DNA of 64,000 bases, taken from contig JACCES010000010.1 in NCBI GenBank assembly GCA_013416455.1, positions 1-64,000 of the forward strand. Direction: 5' to 3'. This document shows, in pieces, positions 9,099-19,567 of this stretch. The position numbers and the translations under genes were made by a program. The notes below the pieces were generated by a model that saw only the letters and a program-made list of their open reading frames with translations, was not told the origin of the DNA and made no database searches. Positions within the stretch are counted from its first letter, which is position 1; each line of letters starts with the position of its first letter. Source of the DNA: Alcaligenaceae bacterium. Lineage in GTDB: Bacteria; Pseudomonadota; Gammaproteobacteria; Burkholderiales; Burkholderiaceae_B.

Positions 9099-11277
9099 GA
9101 GCGGGGCCCGCCGGCAGCCCCGGCGCGCCGGGCCGCGCGCCCTCCCCCTCTTCGTTGACTTCGGACAGGCCCTGCGGGGCCTGTCCGCGTTCCAGGAAGC
9201 CGCGTGCCTGCGCCACGTCGCGCGTGCGTGAAAAAGGCGGCAGGCCGCGCCACAGCAGGCGGCCATAACGTTTTTCCACCATGCGCGCATCGGCCACCAG
9301 CAGCACGCCCCAATCGCCCTCGCTGCGGATCAGCCGCCCCGCCCCCTGCTTCAGCGCAATGGCCGCCTCGGGCAACTGGTATTCCATGAACGGGTTGCCG
9401 CCGCGTTCGCGGCAGACACGCAGGCGCGCTTCCAGCACCGGATCATCCGGCGGCGCGAAAGGCAGCTTGTCGATGGCCACCAGCGTGAGCGCATCCCCTG
9501 GCACGTCTATGCCTTCCCAGAAGCTGGCACTGCCCACGAGCACGGCGTTGCGGGCCTCGGCAAAGCGTTCCAGCAGCAAGCGCCGCGACATGTCGCCCTG
9601 ACGCAGCAGCAGGCGCTCGATGCCGAGATCCTCGAAATGCTCATGGAGAAGATCGGCCAGGTGATCCACCGAACGCAGCGTGGTGCACAGCACCAGCACA
9701 CCGCCGGGACAGGCTTCGATCAGCGGCACCAGCATTTCCGCGAAACGGGGATTGAAGTCGCGCGAATGGGTCTCGGGCAAGCCCGAGGGAACACACAGAA
9801 GGGCCTGGTTCGCATAATCGAAGGGCGATTCCCAGCGCGCGGTCCGCGCGTCCCACAGGCCCAGCTGCCGGATGAAATGGCCGAAATCTCCGTGCACCGA
9901 CAGGGTGGCTGAAGTCAGGATCCAGGCCTGATCCCGGGACCGGCAGCGCGAAAAGATGTCGGCCACCGACAGGGGCGCGCTGTGCAGGCGCAGATGATGT
10001 GTCCCATGCTCGATCCAGCGCACGGCCTCGCCCGCTTCCAGAGCCCGATGCGCCCGGGATGGATCGGCCTGGAGGGCCGGCGTGCCCCCGCCTTCTTCAG
10101 GGGTTTCCGCTGTTTCCTCCGACCTATGCTGCGCCGGCATCCGCCGGGAAGCCTGGCTCTCGCGTTCCAGCGCATTGTGGCCCTGCCGGTCGGGCTGGCT
10201 CCATTGAAACAGCCTCGCCCGCAGTTCCAGTGCGCTGCGGGAAACGGCTTCCAGATCGGGATGCTTCTCGGCCACTGCGCCGAGCAGGGCCGCCGCCCGG
10301 TCCAGCGACTGCAGCAAGTCGGCCAGGGCGGTATCGAACGGCTCGGGGTCGGGAATGGCGTAGAAAGTCGCTTTCTGGCCCGGCATGCGCGACACCGCCG
10401 CCGACGCCAGGCGCAATTCGCGGGTGGCCGTCTCGACGCTGCGTGCGGCCTCTGTCCAGTTGGTCGCCTCCCGGGCATGTGCCAGGCCGGCCGCCTCCAT
10501 GCCGCGGCTCAAGTCCAGCAGCTGATGCGCGGAAACGCTGCTGCCCAGAAAGCGCGTTGCGACGTCGGGCAACTGGTGGGCTTCATCGAACACCACCAGA
10601 TCGACGCTGGGCAGCAGATCGGTGATGCCTTCTTCACGCAGCGCGACGTCGGCCATGAAGAGCGCGTGATTGACCACCACCAGGTCGGCTTCCTGCGCCT
10701 GCCGCCGCGCCTTCAGGACGAAGCAGTCCTTGACGTGTGGGCACTCCTGCCCAAGGCAGTTTTCACGCGTGGAGGTGACACGATGCCAGATGTCGGCCTC
10801 TTCGGGCACCTCGGCCAAGTCGGCGCGGTCGCCCGTGCGGCTGCGGCCGGCGAAGACCGTGATGGCCCGCAACTGCGAGACTTCGCTGCGCGAACGCAGC
10901 GCGCGTTCGTCCAGCTGCAGGCGCTCCAGATGATAGTGGCATACATAATTGCCCCGCCCTTTCAGCAGGGCAATGGTGATGGGCAGCGCGAGCGCTTCGC
11001 GCAGGCGGGGAATGTCACGCCGGAACAATTGGTCCTGCAGCGTGCGGGTACCCGTGGACACCAGCACCTTGACGCCGCTAAGGAAGGCCGGAACCAGATA
11101 GGCCCAGGTCTTGCCGGTGCCGGTGCCGGCTTCGGCGATCAGCGTGGCGCGGTCGCGGATCGCCGCCTCGATGGCGCGCGCCATTTCGAGCTGCGCGCCA
11201 CGGGGGCGGAAAGCGGGCGCCGCGGCCGCCAAAGGGCCTTCGGCAGAGAAAATATCGTCGAGATCTTGCGCGAACAT
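9085..11277 (-). CDS. DinG/YoaA-family ATP-dependent DNA helicase
   Basis: 730 residues, an XPD-like superfamily 2 helicase. Visible motifs are Walker A AGTGTGKTWAY, an iron-sulphur cluster region with cysteines in NYVCHYHLERL and NCLGQECPHVKDCFV, DEAH in VFDEAHQLPD, and motif VI QGAGRLIRSEGDWG. Members unwind 5'-overhang, D-loop or R-loop substrates in repair. The start is the ATG at 11277 (MFAQDLDDIFSAEGPL); a longer frame reaches 11361 but would run across the tex start. A Glu/Gln/Arg-rich insert near residues ~390-430 looks like a lineage-specific loop. YoaA is a better match than DinG for the genomic context, but I cannot separate them with certainty. Confidence 0.9.
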   Translation of the reverse strand: MFAQDLDDIFSAEGPLAAAAPAFRPRGAQLEMARAIEAAIRDRATLIAEAGTGTGKTWAYLVPAFLSGVKVLVSTGTRTLQDQLFRRDIPRLREALALPITIALLKGRGNYVCHYHLERLQLDERALRSRSEVSQLRAITVFAGRSRTGDRADLAEVPEEADIWHRVTSTRENCLGQECPHVKDCFVLKARRQAQEADLVVVNHALFMADVALREEGITDLLPSVDLVVFDEAHQLPDVATRFLGSSVSAHQLLDLSRGMEAAGLAHAREATNWTEAARSVETATRELRLASAAVSRMPGQKATFYAIPDPEPFDTALADLLQSLDRAAALLGAVAEKHPDLEAVSRSALELRARLFQWSQPDRQGHNALERESQASRRMPAQHRSEETAETPEEGGGTPALQADPSRAHRALEAGEAVRWIEHGTHHLRLHSAPLSVADIFSRCRSRDQAWILTSATLSVHGDFGHFIRQLGLWDARTARWESPFDYANQALLCVPSGLPETHSRDFNPRFAEMLVPLIEACPGGVLVLCTTLRSVDHLADLLHEHFEDLGIERLLLRQGDMSRRLLLERFAEARNAVLVGSASFWEGIDVPGDALTLVAIDKLPFAPPDDPVLEARLRVCRERGGNPFMEYQLPEAAIALKQGAGRLIRSEGDWGVLLVADARMVEKRYGRLLWRGLPPFSRTRDVAQARGFLERGQAPQGLSEVNEEGEGARPGAPGLPAGPALRTS

Positions 11278-11359
11278 GGCGGAATCATAACGCCAGGAAA
11301 GGGCCGCCGAATCCGCCTTGTGGCAAAATGCCCCGTCCCACGCCTCAACCAGACGAAAC

Positions 11360-13750
11360 ATGACTCATCCTGAACCGCCTGTCACGACACCGGATTTTTC
11401 TTCGGACCCGGGACGCATCGTCCAGCTTCTTGCCACCGAACTGGGCGTACGCCCCGCACAGATCAGCGCCACGGTGCAATTGCTCGACGAAGGCGCCACC
11501 GTTCCGTTCATTGCCCGCTACCGCAAGGAAGTCACGGGCGGCCTGGACGATACCGTGCTGCGCAACCTGGAAGTCCGCCTGATCTATGTGCGCGAACTGG
11601 AAGCCCGCCGCGGCGCCATCCTTGAATCCATCCACGGCCAGGGCAAACTGACGCCCGAGCTGCGGGCCGAGATCGAGGCCGCCGATGCCAAACAGCGGCT
11701 GGAAGATCTGTACGCGCCTTACAAGCCCAAACGCCGCACCCGGGCGCAGATCGCCCGGGAAGCGGGGCTGGAGCCTCTGGCCGATGCCATTCTGGCGCAG
11801 GCCGATTGCGATCCCGCCGAACTGGCGCTGGGATACTTGAATGCCGAGGCCAAGATCAACGACGCCAAGGCCGCCCTCGATGGCGCGCGCGACATCCTGG
11901 CCGAGCGCTACGCCGAGGATGCCGATCTGCTGGCCCGTCTGCGCGACTACCTGTGGAGCGCCGGCCTGCTCTATTCCAAAGTGGTGGAAGGTAAGGAAGA
12001 AGAAGGCGCCAATTTCCGCGACTGGTTCGAATTCAGCGAACGGCTGGGCACCCTGCCTTCGCACCGGGTCCTGGCCCTGCTGCGGGGCCGCCAGCAGGGC
12101 ATGCTGGATCTGCGCGTCGGGCTGGAAGCCGAGCTCGAAGCACAGACGCCCCACCCTTGCGTGGAGCGCATCGTCGACCATCTGGACCTGGATGCCCGCT
12201 TCGATGCCCAGGCGCCGGCGCGCGCGCGCTGGCTGGGCGAAGTCTGCCGGTGGACCTGGCGGGTGAAGCTGCTCACGGCCTTCGAGACGGAATTCGTCAC
12301 GCGGCTGCGCGAGGCCGCCGAAGAAGAAGCCATCCGCGTCTTTGCCGCCAACCTGAAAGACCTGCTGCTGGCCGCGCCCGCCGGCCCGAAATCAGTGCTC
12401 GGCCTCGATCCGGGCATACGCACCGGGGTCAAGGTCTGCGCCATCGACGCCACCGGCAAGCTGCTGGATACGGCCACTGTCTATCCCTTCGAACCGCGCC
12501 GCGACCGGGAAGGCAGCCTGCGCACACTGGCCGCGCTGGCCGCGCGCCACAAGATCGAACTGGTGGCCATCGGCAACGGCACGGCTTCGCGCGAGACGGA
12601 AAAGCTCGTGGCCGACCTGCAGCAGCGGCACCCGGAGCTCGGCTTCACCCGCATCATGGTGTCCGAATCGGGCGCTTCGGTGTATTCGGCATCCGAACTT
12701 GCCGCCCAGGAATTCCCCGATCTCGACGTCAGCCTGCGCGGCGCCGTGTCGATCGCGCGCCGTCTGCAGGATCCGCTGGCCGAACTGGTGAAGATCGAAC
12801 CCAAAGCCATCGGCGTCGGTCAGTACCAGCACGATGTGAATCAGCGCGAGCTGGCGCGTTCGCTCGATGCCGTGATCGAGGACTGCGTGAACGCCGTGGG
12901 CGTCAACGTCAACACCGCCTCGGCCCCGCTGCTGGCGCGCGTCTCCGGTCTGAACGCGGGGCTGGCCCGCAATATCGTGGCCTACCGTGATGAAACAGGG
13001 GCCTTCCCTGACCGAAAGGCGCTCATGAAGGTGCCACGCTTCGGCGAAAAGGCCTTCGAGCAGGCCGCCGGCTTCCTGCGCATTCCGGACGGCGACAATC
13101 CTCTGGACGGCTCGGCGGTCCACCCGGAAGCCTATCCGGTGGTGAAACGGATTCTGTCGCGCATTCAGGCCGAAGCCCGCAATGTCATGGGCAAGGCTGG
13201 CGCGCTGAAGGGCCTGTCGCCATCCGACTTCACGGATGAACGCTTCGGGGTCCCCACGGTGAAGGATATTTTCAGCGAGCTGGAAAAACCCGGCCGCGAT
13301 CCGCGTCCCGAGTTCAAGACCGCGCAGTTCAAAGAAGGCGTGAACACGATTCAGGATCTCAGCCCCGGAATGATTCTGGAAGGGGTGGTCACGAATGTGG
13401 CGAATTTCGGCGCCTTCGTCGATGTGGGGGTGCATCAGGATGGTCTGGTGCATATTTCCGCTCTGTCGGAATCCTTTGTGAAGGATCCCCGCGATGTGGT
13501 GCGGGTGGGCCAGACGGTGAAGGTGAAGGTCCAGGAAGTGGACGTGGCTCGCAAGCGTATTGGCCTGACGATGCGGCTCAATGACGATTCGGCGCCGGTG
13601 CGCCGTGGCGGAGCGGACGCGGATGGCGGCCGTGCGGCGCGCGGCAGGCAGCCCGGCGGCGATCGCCGTGGCGATGGCCGCAACAATCATCGCGCTGCGC
13701 CTCCCCCGTCGGGCGCCATGGCGGAGGCGTTCGCGAAACTGAAGCGGTGA
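11360..13750 (+). CDS. tex: Tex family RNA-binding transcription accessory protein
   Basis: 796 residues in the usual Tex order: N-terminal helical domain ([20 protein letters not shown]), a YqgF-like RNase H fold domain ([17 protein letters not shown]), helix-hairpin-helix motifs ([25 protein letters not shown]), and an S1 domain ([20 protein letters not shown]). It ends with an Arg/Gly-rich tail that may aid RNA binding. Tex is linked to Bordetella toxin expression and to transcription fidelity. The start is the ATG at 11360. The gene is divergent from the helicase, and dispersed repeat A begins 8 bp after its stop. Confidence 0.96.
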   Translation: MTHPEPPVTTPDFSSDPGRIVQLLATELGVRPAQISATVQLLDEGATVPFIARYRKEVTGGLDDTVLRNLEVRLIYVRELEARRGAILESIHGQGKLTPELRAEIEAADAKQRLEDLYAPYKPKRRTRAQIAREAGLEPLADAILAQADCDPAELALGYLNAEAKINDAKAALDGARDILAERYAEDADLLARLRDYLWSAGLLYSKVVEGKEEEGANFRDWFEFSERLGTLPSHRVLALLRGRQQGMLDLRVGLEAELEAQTPHPCVERIVDHLDLDARFDAQAPARARWLGEVCRWTWRVKLLTAFETEFVTRLREAAEEEAIRVFAANLKDLLLAAPAGPKSVLGLDPGIRTGVKVCAIDATGKLLDTATVYPFEPRRDREGSLRTLAALAARHKIELVAIGNGTASRETEKLVADLQQRHPELGFTRIMVSESGASVYSASELAAQEFPDLDVSLRGAVSIARRLQDPLAELVKIEPKAIGVGQYQHDVNQRELARSLDAVIEDCVNAVGVNVNTASAPLLARVSGLNAGLARNIVAYRDETGAFPDRKALMKVPRFGEKAFEQAAGFLRIPDGDNPLDGSAVHPEAYPVVKRILSRIQAEARNVMGKAGALKGLSPSDFTDERFGVPTVKDIFSELEKPGRDPRPEFKTAQFKEGVNTIQDLSPGMILEGVVTNVANFGAFVDVGVHQDGLVHISALSESFVKDPRDVVRVGQTVKVKVQEVDVARKRIGLTMRLNDDSAPVRRGGADADGGRAARGRQPGGDRRGDGRNNHRAAPPPSGAMAEAFAKLKR

Positions 13751-13757
13751 TTGTCTG

Positions 13758-14178
13758 GGTTCGTTTGGGCTTGGTGTGCCGGCCGGGGGATTCAGTCGAG
13801 GTTCTTGAGGGCGCGGGGATTGTTCAGCAGGATGGGTACGAAGAAGCCTTCACGGGATCGTTGCGATCAAGAACCCTGACCCGTTTTAAATATATACAAA
13901 GTTGATACCAAGACATCTGGGACGCCCCAAGTCACTCAGCCGTGAGGCCGTGGCGGGCGTTTGCGATGCCGGGCGGTTCTGGAGGGCCGCGGGCGGCGCG
14001 TCGGACGGGGAAGAAAGGGCGCAACTGTCTGAGCATGAGCCCGCAGTCCGGGGGACTGCGGGTCGTGCGAGTTTTGCGCCCGCCCCGGCCGACGTGACGA
14101 CAAGGAAAGTCCGGCGCAGCCGGACCCCGGAAGCTAGGCCGGGGGCGCAAACGTCTGATGCGGCAGGCTAAAGAACCC
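13758..14178. repeat. Dispersed non-coding repeat, copy A (lacks the 213-bp inner module)
   Basis: 421 bp between tex and the copper receptor gene. It shares long blocks with copies B (33889-34394) and C (51909-52604): a left block TTCTTGAGGGCGCGGGGATTGTTCAGCAGG (13802 on, also in B), then GACGCCCCAAGTCACTCAGC, then the GGCGGGCGTTTGCGATGCC / GGGCGGTTCTGGAGGGCCGC block, and a 3' block ending AAAGAACCC. Ends resemble an inverted GGGTTCTTGA/TCAAGAACCC pair, degenerate here. Small open frames inside it, on both strands, are repeat sequence rather than genes. Where B and C carry a 213-bp palindromic insert, A has none. I do not recognise a published family name. Confidence 0.8.
14017..14081. other. 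Nested hairpin inside repeat copy A
   Basis: An outer stem GGGCGCAA (14017-14024)/TTGCGCCC (14074-14081) encloses a perfect 10-bp stem CCCGCAGTCC/GGACTGCGGG with a GGG loop (14040-14062). Copy C keeps the outer arms and the GGG loop but has a different, still perfectly paired 10-bp inner stem. Confidence 0.7.
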
Positions 14179-14222
14179 AAATCAACGACAAAACCGGAAA
14201 CATCAGCCAGCCAAATTCCCTC

Positions 14223-16340
14223 TCAATACCGCAGACTCAACGTCGCCCAGATCGTCCGGCCCGGCTCATTGACCCGCGTATTCGCCGAATACCCGAAACC
14301 CGCATTGCCGGCCAGATTCAAATGTTCGCTGTACGTCCTGTCGAACAGATTGTCGACGCCAAAGGCAACCTGGACGTGCTTGCTGAAACGATACCCACCG
14401 TTCAGGGACAAAACACCAAACCCGCTGCTGCCGGCAAAATCCTTGCTCACCACATTGCCCTGGTGAACAGCATAGCGATTCTGCGCCGCCACCAGACGCC
14501 ACAGTATGCCGGCCGACCACGGCCCCTGCTCGTATGCGGCCGACACGCGGGCTTCCAGGGGCGGAATCTGCGGCAAGGCCGCGCCATCGCTACGGTTGCG
14601 GCCCCAAGCATAGGCCAGCGTCGTACCCACCGTCCATGCCGGCGCCGGCTTGTAGGACAGACCCAGCTCGCCGCCGAAAATGGTGGCGTCGACATTGCGC
14701 GCCTGCGAGGTCATCCCCATGGGACCGTAGTCGAACAGGATGAAATCCTGCACCACACCCGCATAGCCCGACGCCCAGGCATCGACCCGCTCTGTACGGT
14801 ACTGCGCGCCGAAATCGAACTGCGTGGTCTTTTCCGGCTTCAAGGCGTCGAATGCATTGACGCTTCCGACCGGGCCTTGCGTGGCGGAAAACAGCTCCCA
14901 GTAATCCGGGAAGCGCTGTACGTGCCCGATGCCCGCATACACCGTGGCGGGCATCCGCTCCAGATCCCGCTCATAGCGCAGAAAACCGCCGGGCAGAAGT
15001 CGTTCGCGCTTTTCGCCCGCCGTCGGATTCGGCCGCGACATCATTCCGTGGCTGCCGCTGACCGACTCCCGGCGATCCTGGGCGGAAGCATGGTCCAGAC
15101 GCAGGCCGGCCACCCATCTGTCGCGCTCGCCTGCGCGCCAGGTCAGCTCGCCGAACACCCCGGCATTCTGGAATCGCGCGTCCTCGACCCTGGGCTGATC
15201 GTGATATGACATCATCCCCATTCCGCTGCGGCGGCTGTGCCGGCTGTCCTGGAAATCGAATCCGCCCACCAGCTCCACGTCTTCGGCCAGATCCAGGGTC
15301 GCGGCAAAACGGCCGCCCCAGGTCTTGCGGTCCACATTCGACGCCATGGGCATGCCCATGCCGCCGGACGGCACGAAATCCCGCAGGGAATAGTTGTCCA
15401 TCACATGGTCGGCGTAGTTGTAGTACACCTGCGTCTCGACCTTTCTGAACGTGGTCCCCATATTGTGCTTTTCGAACCGCAGGCCCAGGGATTCGCGCTT
15501 GAACTTCGTTCCGTCCATGCCCCGGCCGGCATAGCGGGCCTCGCCATCGCCGGTGCCCGCGCTCAGCTCGATCAGGGTATCGGCGTCTGGCGTCATGCCG
15601 AGCGCGACGTCGGCATTCCATTTATTCCACCGTGACGGCACGCGCACACCATCGCCGTCCTCGTAATCCTGGGAATGGGAATGGTTGCCCGTCACTCTCG
15701 CATAGAACGTCTCGTTGCCGATGGCGAGATCGGCCACTTCGTCATGACGCCCCCATGAACCGCCGGTCAGACTGCCATCGAACAATATCGCCGAGTCGGA
15801 AAACTCGGGCGCCTTGCGGTCGAAACGGATGGTGCCGGCCGACGCCCCGGGGCCCCACAACACGGTCTGAGGCCCTTTGATGATCGTCAGTTCATCGAAG
15901 TTGGCCGGCGAAATATAGGAACTCGGCGCATCCATCCGGCTCGGGCAGGCGCCCGGCATCGATGTACCGTTGGTCAACAGATTCAGACGCGAACCGAACA
16001 TGCCGCGCAGGACCGGGTCGCCATTGCTGCCTCCATTGCGGATGGCGGAGAAGCCGGGGATCGTTTTCAGGTAATCAGTGCCGTCGCTGGCCGGAAGGGG
16101 CTGCCGGGGTTTCTTGGGATCGGTCACGAAGGTGAGTGGCGACGCGGGCGCGACACCCGTGACCACAACCGTCTCCAATAGCGTAATGCTGGTACGGGAA
16201 GAGTGATGATGGTGGTCCTCATCCGGCGCGGGAACGCTCTGCGGCCAGACCGGAAAGGCACACCCCGCAGCGGCCAGGGTTGCGATGGCGCGGAGGGAGG
16301 CAGACAACGTGATATGTGGATTCATGATGATTTTCTTCAT
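14223..16340 (-). CDS. TonB-dependent copper receptor (OprC type)
   Basis: 705 residues. An N-terminal signal peptide is followed by an Asp/His-rich stretch (DEDHHHHSS), a TonB-box-like ETVVVTG, the plug domain (LKTIPGFSAIRNGGSNGDPV, TIIKGPQTVLWGPGAS) and a 22-strand-type barrel ending in the aromatic terminus LSLRY. Methionine clusters in predicted loops (GGMGMPM, SGMGMMS, GSHGMMS) fit copper binding. The plug signature MPGACPSRMD is typical of OprC/NosA-like receptors. Two ATGs (16340 and 16325) are possible starts, neither with a strong ribosome site. It lies 238 bp after a DUF2946 gene, a frequent neighbour of such receptors. Confidence 0.9.
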   Translation of the reverse strand: MKKIIMNPHITLSASLRAIATLAAAGCAFPVWPQSVPAPDEDHHHHSSRTSITLLETVVVTGVAPASPLTFVTDPKKPRQPLPASDGTDYLKTIPGFSAIRNGGSNGDPVLRGMFGSRLNLLTNGTSMPGACPSRMDAPSSYISPANFDELTIIKGPQTVLWGPGASAGTIRFDRKAPEFSDSAILFDGSLTGGSWGRHDEVADLAIGNETFYARVTGNHSHSQDYEDGDGVRVPSRWNKWNADVALGMTPDADTLIELSAGTGDGEARYAGRGMDGTKFKRESLGLRFEKHNMGTTFRKVETQVYYNYADHVMDNYSLRDFVPSGGMGMPMASNVDRKTWGGRFAATLDLAEDVELVGGFDFQDSRHSRRSGMGMMSYHDQPRVEDARFQNAGVFGELTWRAGERDRWVAGLRLDHASAQDRRESVSGSHGMMSRPNPTAGEKRERLLPGGFLRYERDLERMPATVYAGIGHVQRFPDYWELFSATQGPVGSVNAFDALKPEKTTQFDFGAQYRTERVDAWASGYAGVVQDFILFDYGPMGMTSQARNVDATIFGGELGLSYKPAPAWTVGTTLAYAWGRNRSDGAALPQIPPLEARVSAAYEQGPWSAGILWRLVAAQNRYAVHQGNVVSKDFAGSSGFGVLSLNGGYRFSKHVQVAFGVDNLFDRTYSEHLNLAGNAGFGYSANTRVNEPGRTIWATLSLRY

Positions 16341-16578
16341 TGATTCAATGCGCGACGTCCGCGCGCAGTCTCCCGCGCGGGATGCAGGCGCGGGGAGGCG
16401 GCACGCGAAAGGCGATGGGAAAGCAAAGGCAGAGGGGCGACGACATGGCGCGCATGCGGCGCCATCCTGTATTGCCGCCAGGCCCCTGGCCTGAGCGTGC
16501 TGCCCTTGCCAAACACGGCAAGATCACGCGAAGCAATGTCGATGCGGCGCCGCACGGCGGGCCGATGCCCGCCCTGGG

Positions 16579-17013
16579 TTACCCGATGAAGAAAGGAGGA
16601 GCCCGCGAACCCAGCGGAGGCCCGCGAGACCCTTGTACCGGTAGTGCGGGATTCCGGGCCGTAACGACGGGCCGGGAAAAGAAGAAAACCGACGCGACAG
16701 CCAGGCGGCCGGTTTCCGGAAGATCCATGGCGAGTTGGCCGAGGATACAGAAAGCGCAACTCGCCGCCATGGCGCTGGGGGCTTCCTTGTCGGTGTCCAC
16801 GTCGGCCCAGAGGGCTGCCAGCGCCTGCGGAATACTGTTGCCGCTGTCGGGCGCGCAAAACGCGAGCAACGGGTTGCCATGCCGGCCCGCATCCGGGTCG
16901 GGCATATAGCCGGCGGGAACGATGCCGCGCAGCACCATTGCAAACACCAGCACAAGCAGCACACCCAATGTGCGCCCTTTTCGCCTGAATCGTTGCAAAA
17001 TGATACTGAGCAT
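16579..17013 (-). CDS. DUF2946 family small protein, copper-associated
   Basis: 144 residues. An N-terminal hydrophobic segment (RTLGVLLVLVFAMVLRGIV) is followed by the family-typical GYMPD, FCAPDSGNS and SCAFC motifs. DUF2946 proteins usually accompany TonB-dependent copper receptors, and the paired Cys/His residues suggest periplasmic metal handling. That is inference, as the family has no settled function. The start is uncertain: ATG at 17013 is given, but a TTG at 17031 is also in frame. A decayed copy of this gene's 5' end is found at 33784-33870. Confidence 0.8.
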   Translation of the reverse strand: MLSIILQRFRRKGRTLGVLLVLVFAMVLRGIVPAGYMPDPDAGRHGNPLLAFCAPDSGNSIPQALAALWADVDTDKEAPSAMAASCAFCILGQLAMDLPETGRLAVASVFFFSRPVVTARNPALPVQGSRGPPLGSRAPPFFIG

Positions 17014-17213
17014 GGAGTCGGAGAATAACAAGAAGCCTAATTTATTGGCATTGACATGGATCAGCCAACACCGGCTTCTTCAAGGCTTCCATGACGCCCT
17101 GGATGCTGATAGACCCCATAAGCAGCACGCCACAAGCAGCACCGTCGGCAGAGGGAGGAACTCAGGCCTGTCGGCCGGGGCTCGGGCGCGTGGTCAACCC
17201 TTGCCCCATGTTC

Positions 17214-17915
17214 TCAGTGCGTGGCACCTAAATAAAGTTCTGCCATACGCTCGTCGGCCAGCAGCTCCGAGGCGGGCCCTGAGAGCACGACACGCCCCTG
17301 ATCGAGGATATACCCTTTGTCGCTGATGGCCAGGGCCTGGCGGGCACGTTGTTCCACCATGAAGACGGCAACTCCGCGCTTCGGCAGTTCCCGCACCAGA
17401 TCAAAAATCTGGTTGACCAGGGCGGGGGCCAGCGCGGCGGTGGGTTCATCCAGAACAATGAGGCGCGGGTCGCTCATCATGGCCCGCGCGAAGGCGAGCA
17501 TCTGTCGTTCTCCTCCCGAAAGCGTACTGGCGTACTGGCGCAACCTGCCTTTCAGTGCGGGAAAGGCATCCAGCATCGAATCAATGCGGCGCTCACGCTC
17601 CTTCACGTGGCGCACAACCTTGAGATTCTCCAGGACAGTGAGTGAACCAAAGACGTTCGCTACCTGGGGAACATAGCCCAGACCATGCGAGATACGGAAT
17701 TCCGGATCGATGCGGGAAACGTCCTTGCCGTCCAGCTTGATTGTTCCCGAGAGGCGCGGCAGCAAGCCCAACACCGCCTTGGAAAGCGTGGACTTTCCCG
17801 CCCCGTTGGTGCCGGCAATCGTTACGATCTCGCTCTCGGCCACCTCCAGATTGATATCGGAAATAATATCCGTCTCTCCATAGCCGCCAGACAGATTGCA
17901 GATAGACAGCAGCAT
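17214..17915 (-). CDS. livF: Branched-chain-amino-acid-type ABC transporter ATP-binding protein LivF
   Basis: 233 residues, the LivF length. Walker A is GTNGAGKS, signature LSGGERQMLAFARAM, Walker B LIVLDEPTAALAP, then the H-loop region in VFMVEQRARQAL. It is the last gene of a five-gene importer (livK-H-M-G-F) on the minus strand, and its ATG overlaps the livG stop by 1 bp (TGATG). The importer family takes up branched-chain amino acids but also urea, amides and aromatic or heterocyclic acids. The adjacent hydantoinase genes suggest a non-amino-acid substrate here. Confidence 0.93.
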   Translation of the reverse strand: MLLSICNLSGGYGETDIISDINLEVAESEIVTIAGTNGAGKSTLSKAVLGLLPRLSGTIKLDGKDVSRIDPEFRISHGLGYVPQVANVFGSLTVLENLKVVRHVKERERRIDSMLDAFPALKGRLRQYASTLSGGERQMLAFARAMMSDPRLIVLDEPTAALAPALVNQIFDLVRELPKRGVAVFMVEQRARQALAISDKGYILDQGRVVLSGPASELLADERMAELYLGATH

Positions 17916-18679
17916 CAGATTACGCCCCCCATATATGCATTGTGCACGCGCGGATCGTTCATCACGACCTCGGAAGAGCCTTCGGCAATCACCAATCCTT
18001 CATTCATGGCGTATAGATAATCGGCCAGCGAGGTTACCGCTTCAAGATGATGCTCAATGATCACGAACGCGATACCCTCGGATTTGTTCAGGTTCTGGAT
18101 CTTTTCGGAAATTCCCTGTATGAGTACCGGATTCACGCCGGCGAACGGCTCGTCAAGCAATATGCACCGAGGCGACAGCATCAACACCCGCCCGAGCTCG
18201 AGCAGCTTCTTCTGGCCACCCGACAGCCCTCCCGCCGGACGGTGAGCCACCTGCTCCAGGTTCAAGAATCTCAGCCAGCTCCGCGCCTGCTCGACCAGCA
18301 TCTTTTCTTCCTGTCTCACGCTCGAAAATCCGAAGTAGACGGAACGCAGCGTCTCGCCATACCGGCGGGGCGCTGCGGCAAGCATGTTCTCCAGCACGGT
18401 CAGATCCTTGAACTCCCTTGGTACCTGGAAAGTCCGGCCCAGCCCCATTTGCGCGCGTTTTCGCGGCGGCGTGGCGGTGATGTCCCGCCCTTCCAGAGCC
18501 ACCGTTCCGCGACTCGGCGGCAACTGGCCGCTGATGGTTGCGAAAAGAGAGCTTTTGCCCGCGCCATTCGTACCGACTATCCCTACGATGCTGTCATGAG
18601 GCACGCTAATGGACACGCCATTCAAGACATGAAATCCACCGATCTGCAGATATATATCCGTCGCTTCGAGGATTGCCAT
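17915..18679 (-). CDS. livG: Branched-chain-amino-acid-type ABC transporter ATP-binding protein LivG
   Basis: 254 residues. Walker A GTNGAGKS, signature LSGGQKKLLELGRVLM, Walker B CILLDEPFAGVNP, and the LivG-type C-terminus VIAEGSSEVVMNDPRVHNAYMGG. It lies 1 bp after livM and overlaps livF, so all three are co-translated. It pairs with LivF to energise the importer. Confidence 0.94.
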   Translation of the reverse strand: MAILEATDIYLQIGGFHVLNGVSISVPHDSIVGIVGTNGAGKSSLFATISGQLPPSRGTVALEGRDITATPPRKRAQMGLGRTFQVPREFKDLTVLENMLAAAPRRYGETLRSVYFGFSSVRQEEKMLVEQARSWLRFLNLEQVAHRPAGGLSGGQKKLLELGRVLMLSPRCILLDEPFAGVNPVLIQGISEKIQNLNKSEGIAFVIIEHHLEAVTSLADYLYAMNEGLVIAEGSSEVVMNDPRVHNAYMGGVI

Positions 18680-18680
18680 A

Positions 18681-19565
18681 TCACCCCTTCCTTTTACCGA
18701 GCAGACCTTCCGGACGATATATCGTGAACAGAATCAGGACCAGGCCCACGACCGCCAGCCGGAGACTGGCCATCTGCACCTCTGAGACGCCTGGGATCAC
18801 GTCGCGAAGAAAACGTGAACCTTCGAGCAGGGCCATCAAGAGTAGCGTCCCCAGGACCACGCCTCCGGTCCTGCCCGCCCCGCCCACGATCATGGCGATC
18901 CATGCATAGAAGGTCACCAGCGGAATGAACAGCTCCGGTGACAGAAAGCCCACGAAATGGGCGTAGAACGCGCCCGCCAGGCCGGCCATTCCCGAGCCGA
19001 TGAGGAATATCTGCACCTTGAAGCGTGACGGATCCTTGCCCAGGGCCTCGACGGCCACTTGGTCGTCGCGGATGGCCTGTATCAGCCGTCCGTACGGGCT
19101 ACGCACGAGATGCAGTATCAGCAGCACCGCAACGATGTTGCAGGCAATCAGCAGCAGCATCGTTGCGAGGTCGGACATACCGCTGTTTCCGATCCCACCG
19201 AAGAGGCGAGGTATGCGCGACAGGCCGTTGACGCCTTGCGTCAACCAGTCTTCCTCTTGAATGACGATACGCACGACTTCCGAAAAGCCCAGCGTCACGA
19301 TGGCGAGGTAATCGTCGGACAGACGCAGGGACAGCAGGCCGATCGGTGCCGCGACGAGCATGGCGGCCAGTATGGCCACGGGAAAGCTCAAATACAGAGG
19401 CCAGCCCGCCAGGGACAAAAGCGCGGATGTATATGCGCCTACGGCATAGAACGCAACATGTCCGAAATTGATCAGCCCTGTATACCCATACTGCAGATTC
19501 AGACCTACAGTAAGCAGCATATAGATCAGGGTAATGACGGCGACTGCGGTTAAATATGCGAGCAT
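18681..19565 (-). CDS. livM: ABC transporter permease LivM
   Basis: 294 residues with about eight to nine hydrophobic segments and the LivM signatures YGYTGLINFGHVAFYAVGAY and LVRSPYGRLIQAIRDDQVAVEALG (the cytoplasmic EAA-like loop). The C-terminal region matches the family. It is separated from livH by 2 bp. Confidence 0.93.
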   Translation of the reverse strand: MLAYLTAVAVITLIYMLLTVGLNLQYGYTGLINFGHVAFYAVGAYTSALLSLAGWPLYLSFPVAILAAMLVAAPIGLLSLRLSDDYLAIVTLGFSEVVRIVIQEEDWLTQGVNGLSRIPRLFGGIGNSGMSDLATMLLLIACNIVAVLLILHLVRSPYGRLIQAIRDDQVAVEALGKDPSRFKVQIFLIGSGMAGLAGAFYAHFVGFLSPELFIPLVTFYAWIAMIVGGAGRTGGVVLGTLLLMALLEGSRFLRDVIPGVSEVQMASLRLAVVGLVLILFTIYRPEGLLGKRKG

Positions 19566-19567
19566 GT

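Noticed and set aside
14090-14140. GGAAAGTCCGG in repeat copy A resembles a conserved part of RNase P RNA
   Set aside because: Copy C reads GGGAAGTCTGG at the same place and no other RNase P core sequence is nearby. It is a local hairpin of the repeat.
13902-14171. Short open frames inside repeat copies A, B and C, on both strands
   Set aside because: They are translated repeat DNA (for example GRFWRAAGGAS on one strand and RAARGPPEPPG on the other). Reading frames differ between copies and no start signals are present.
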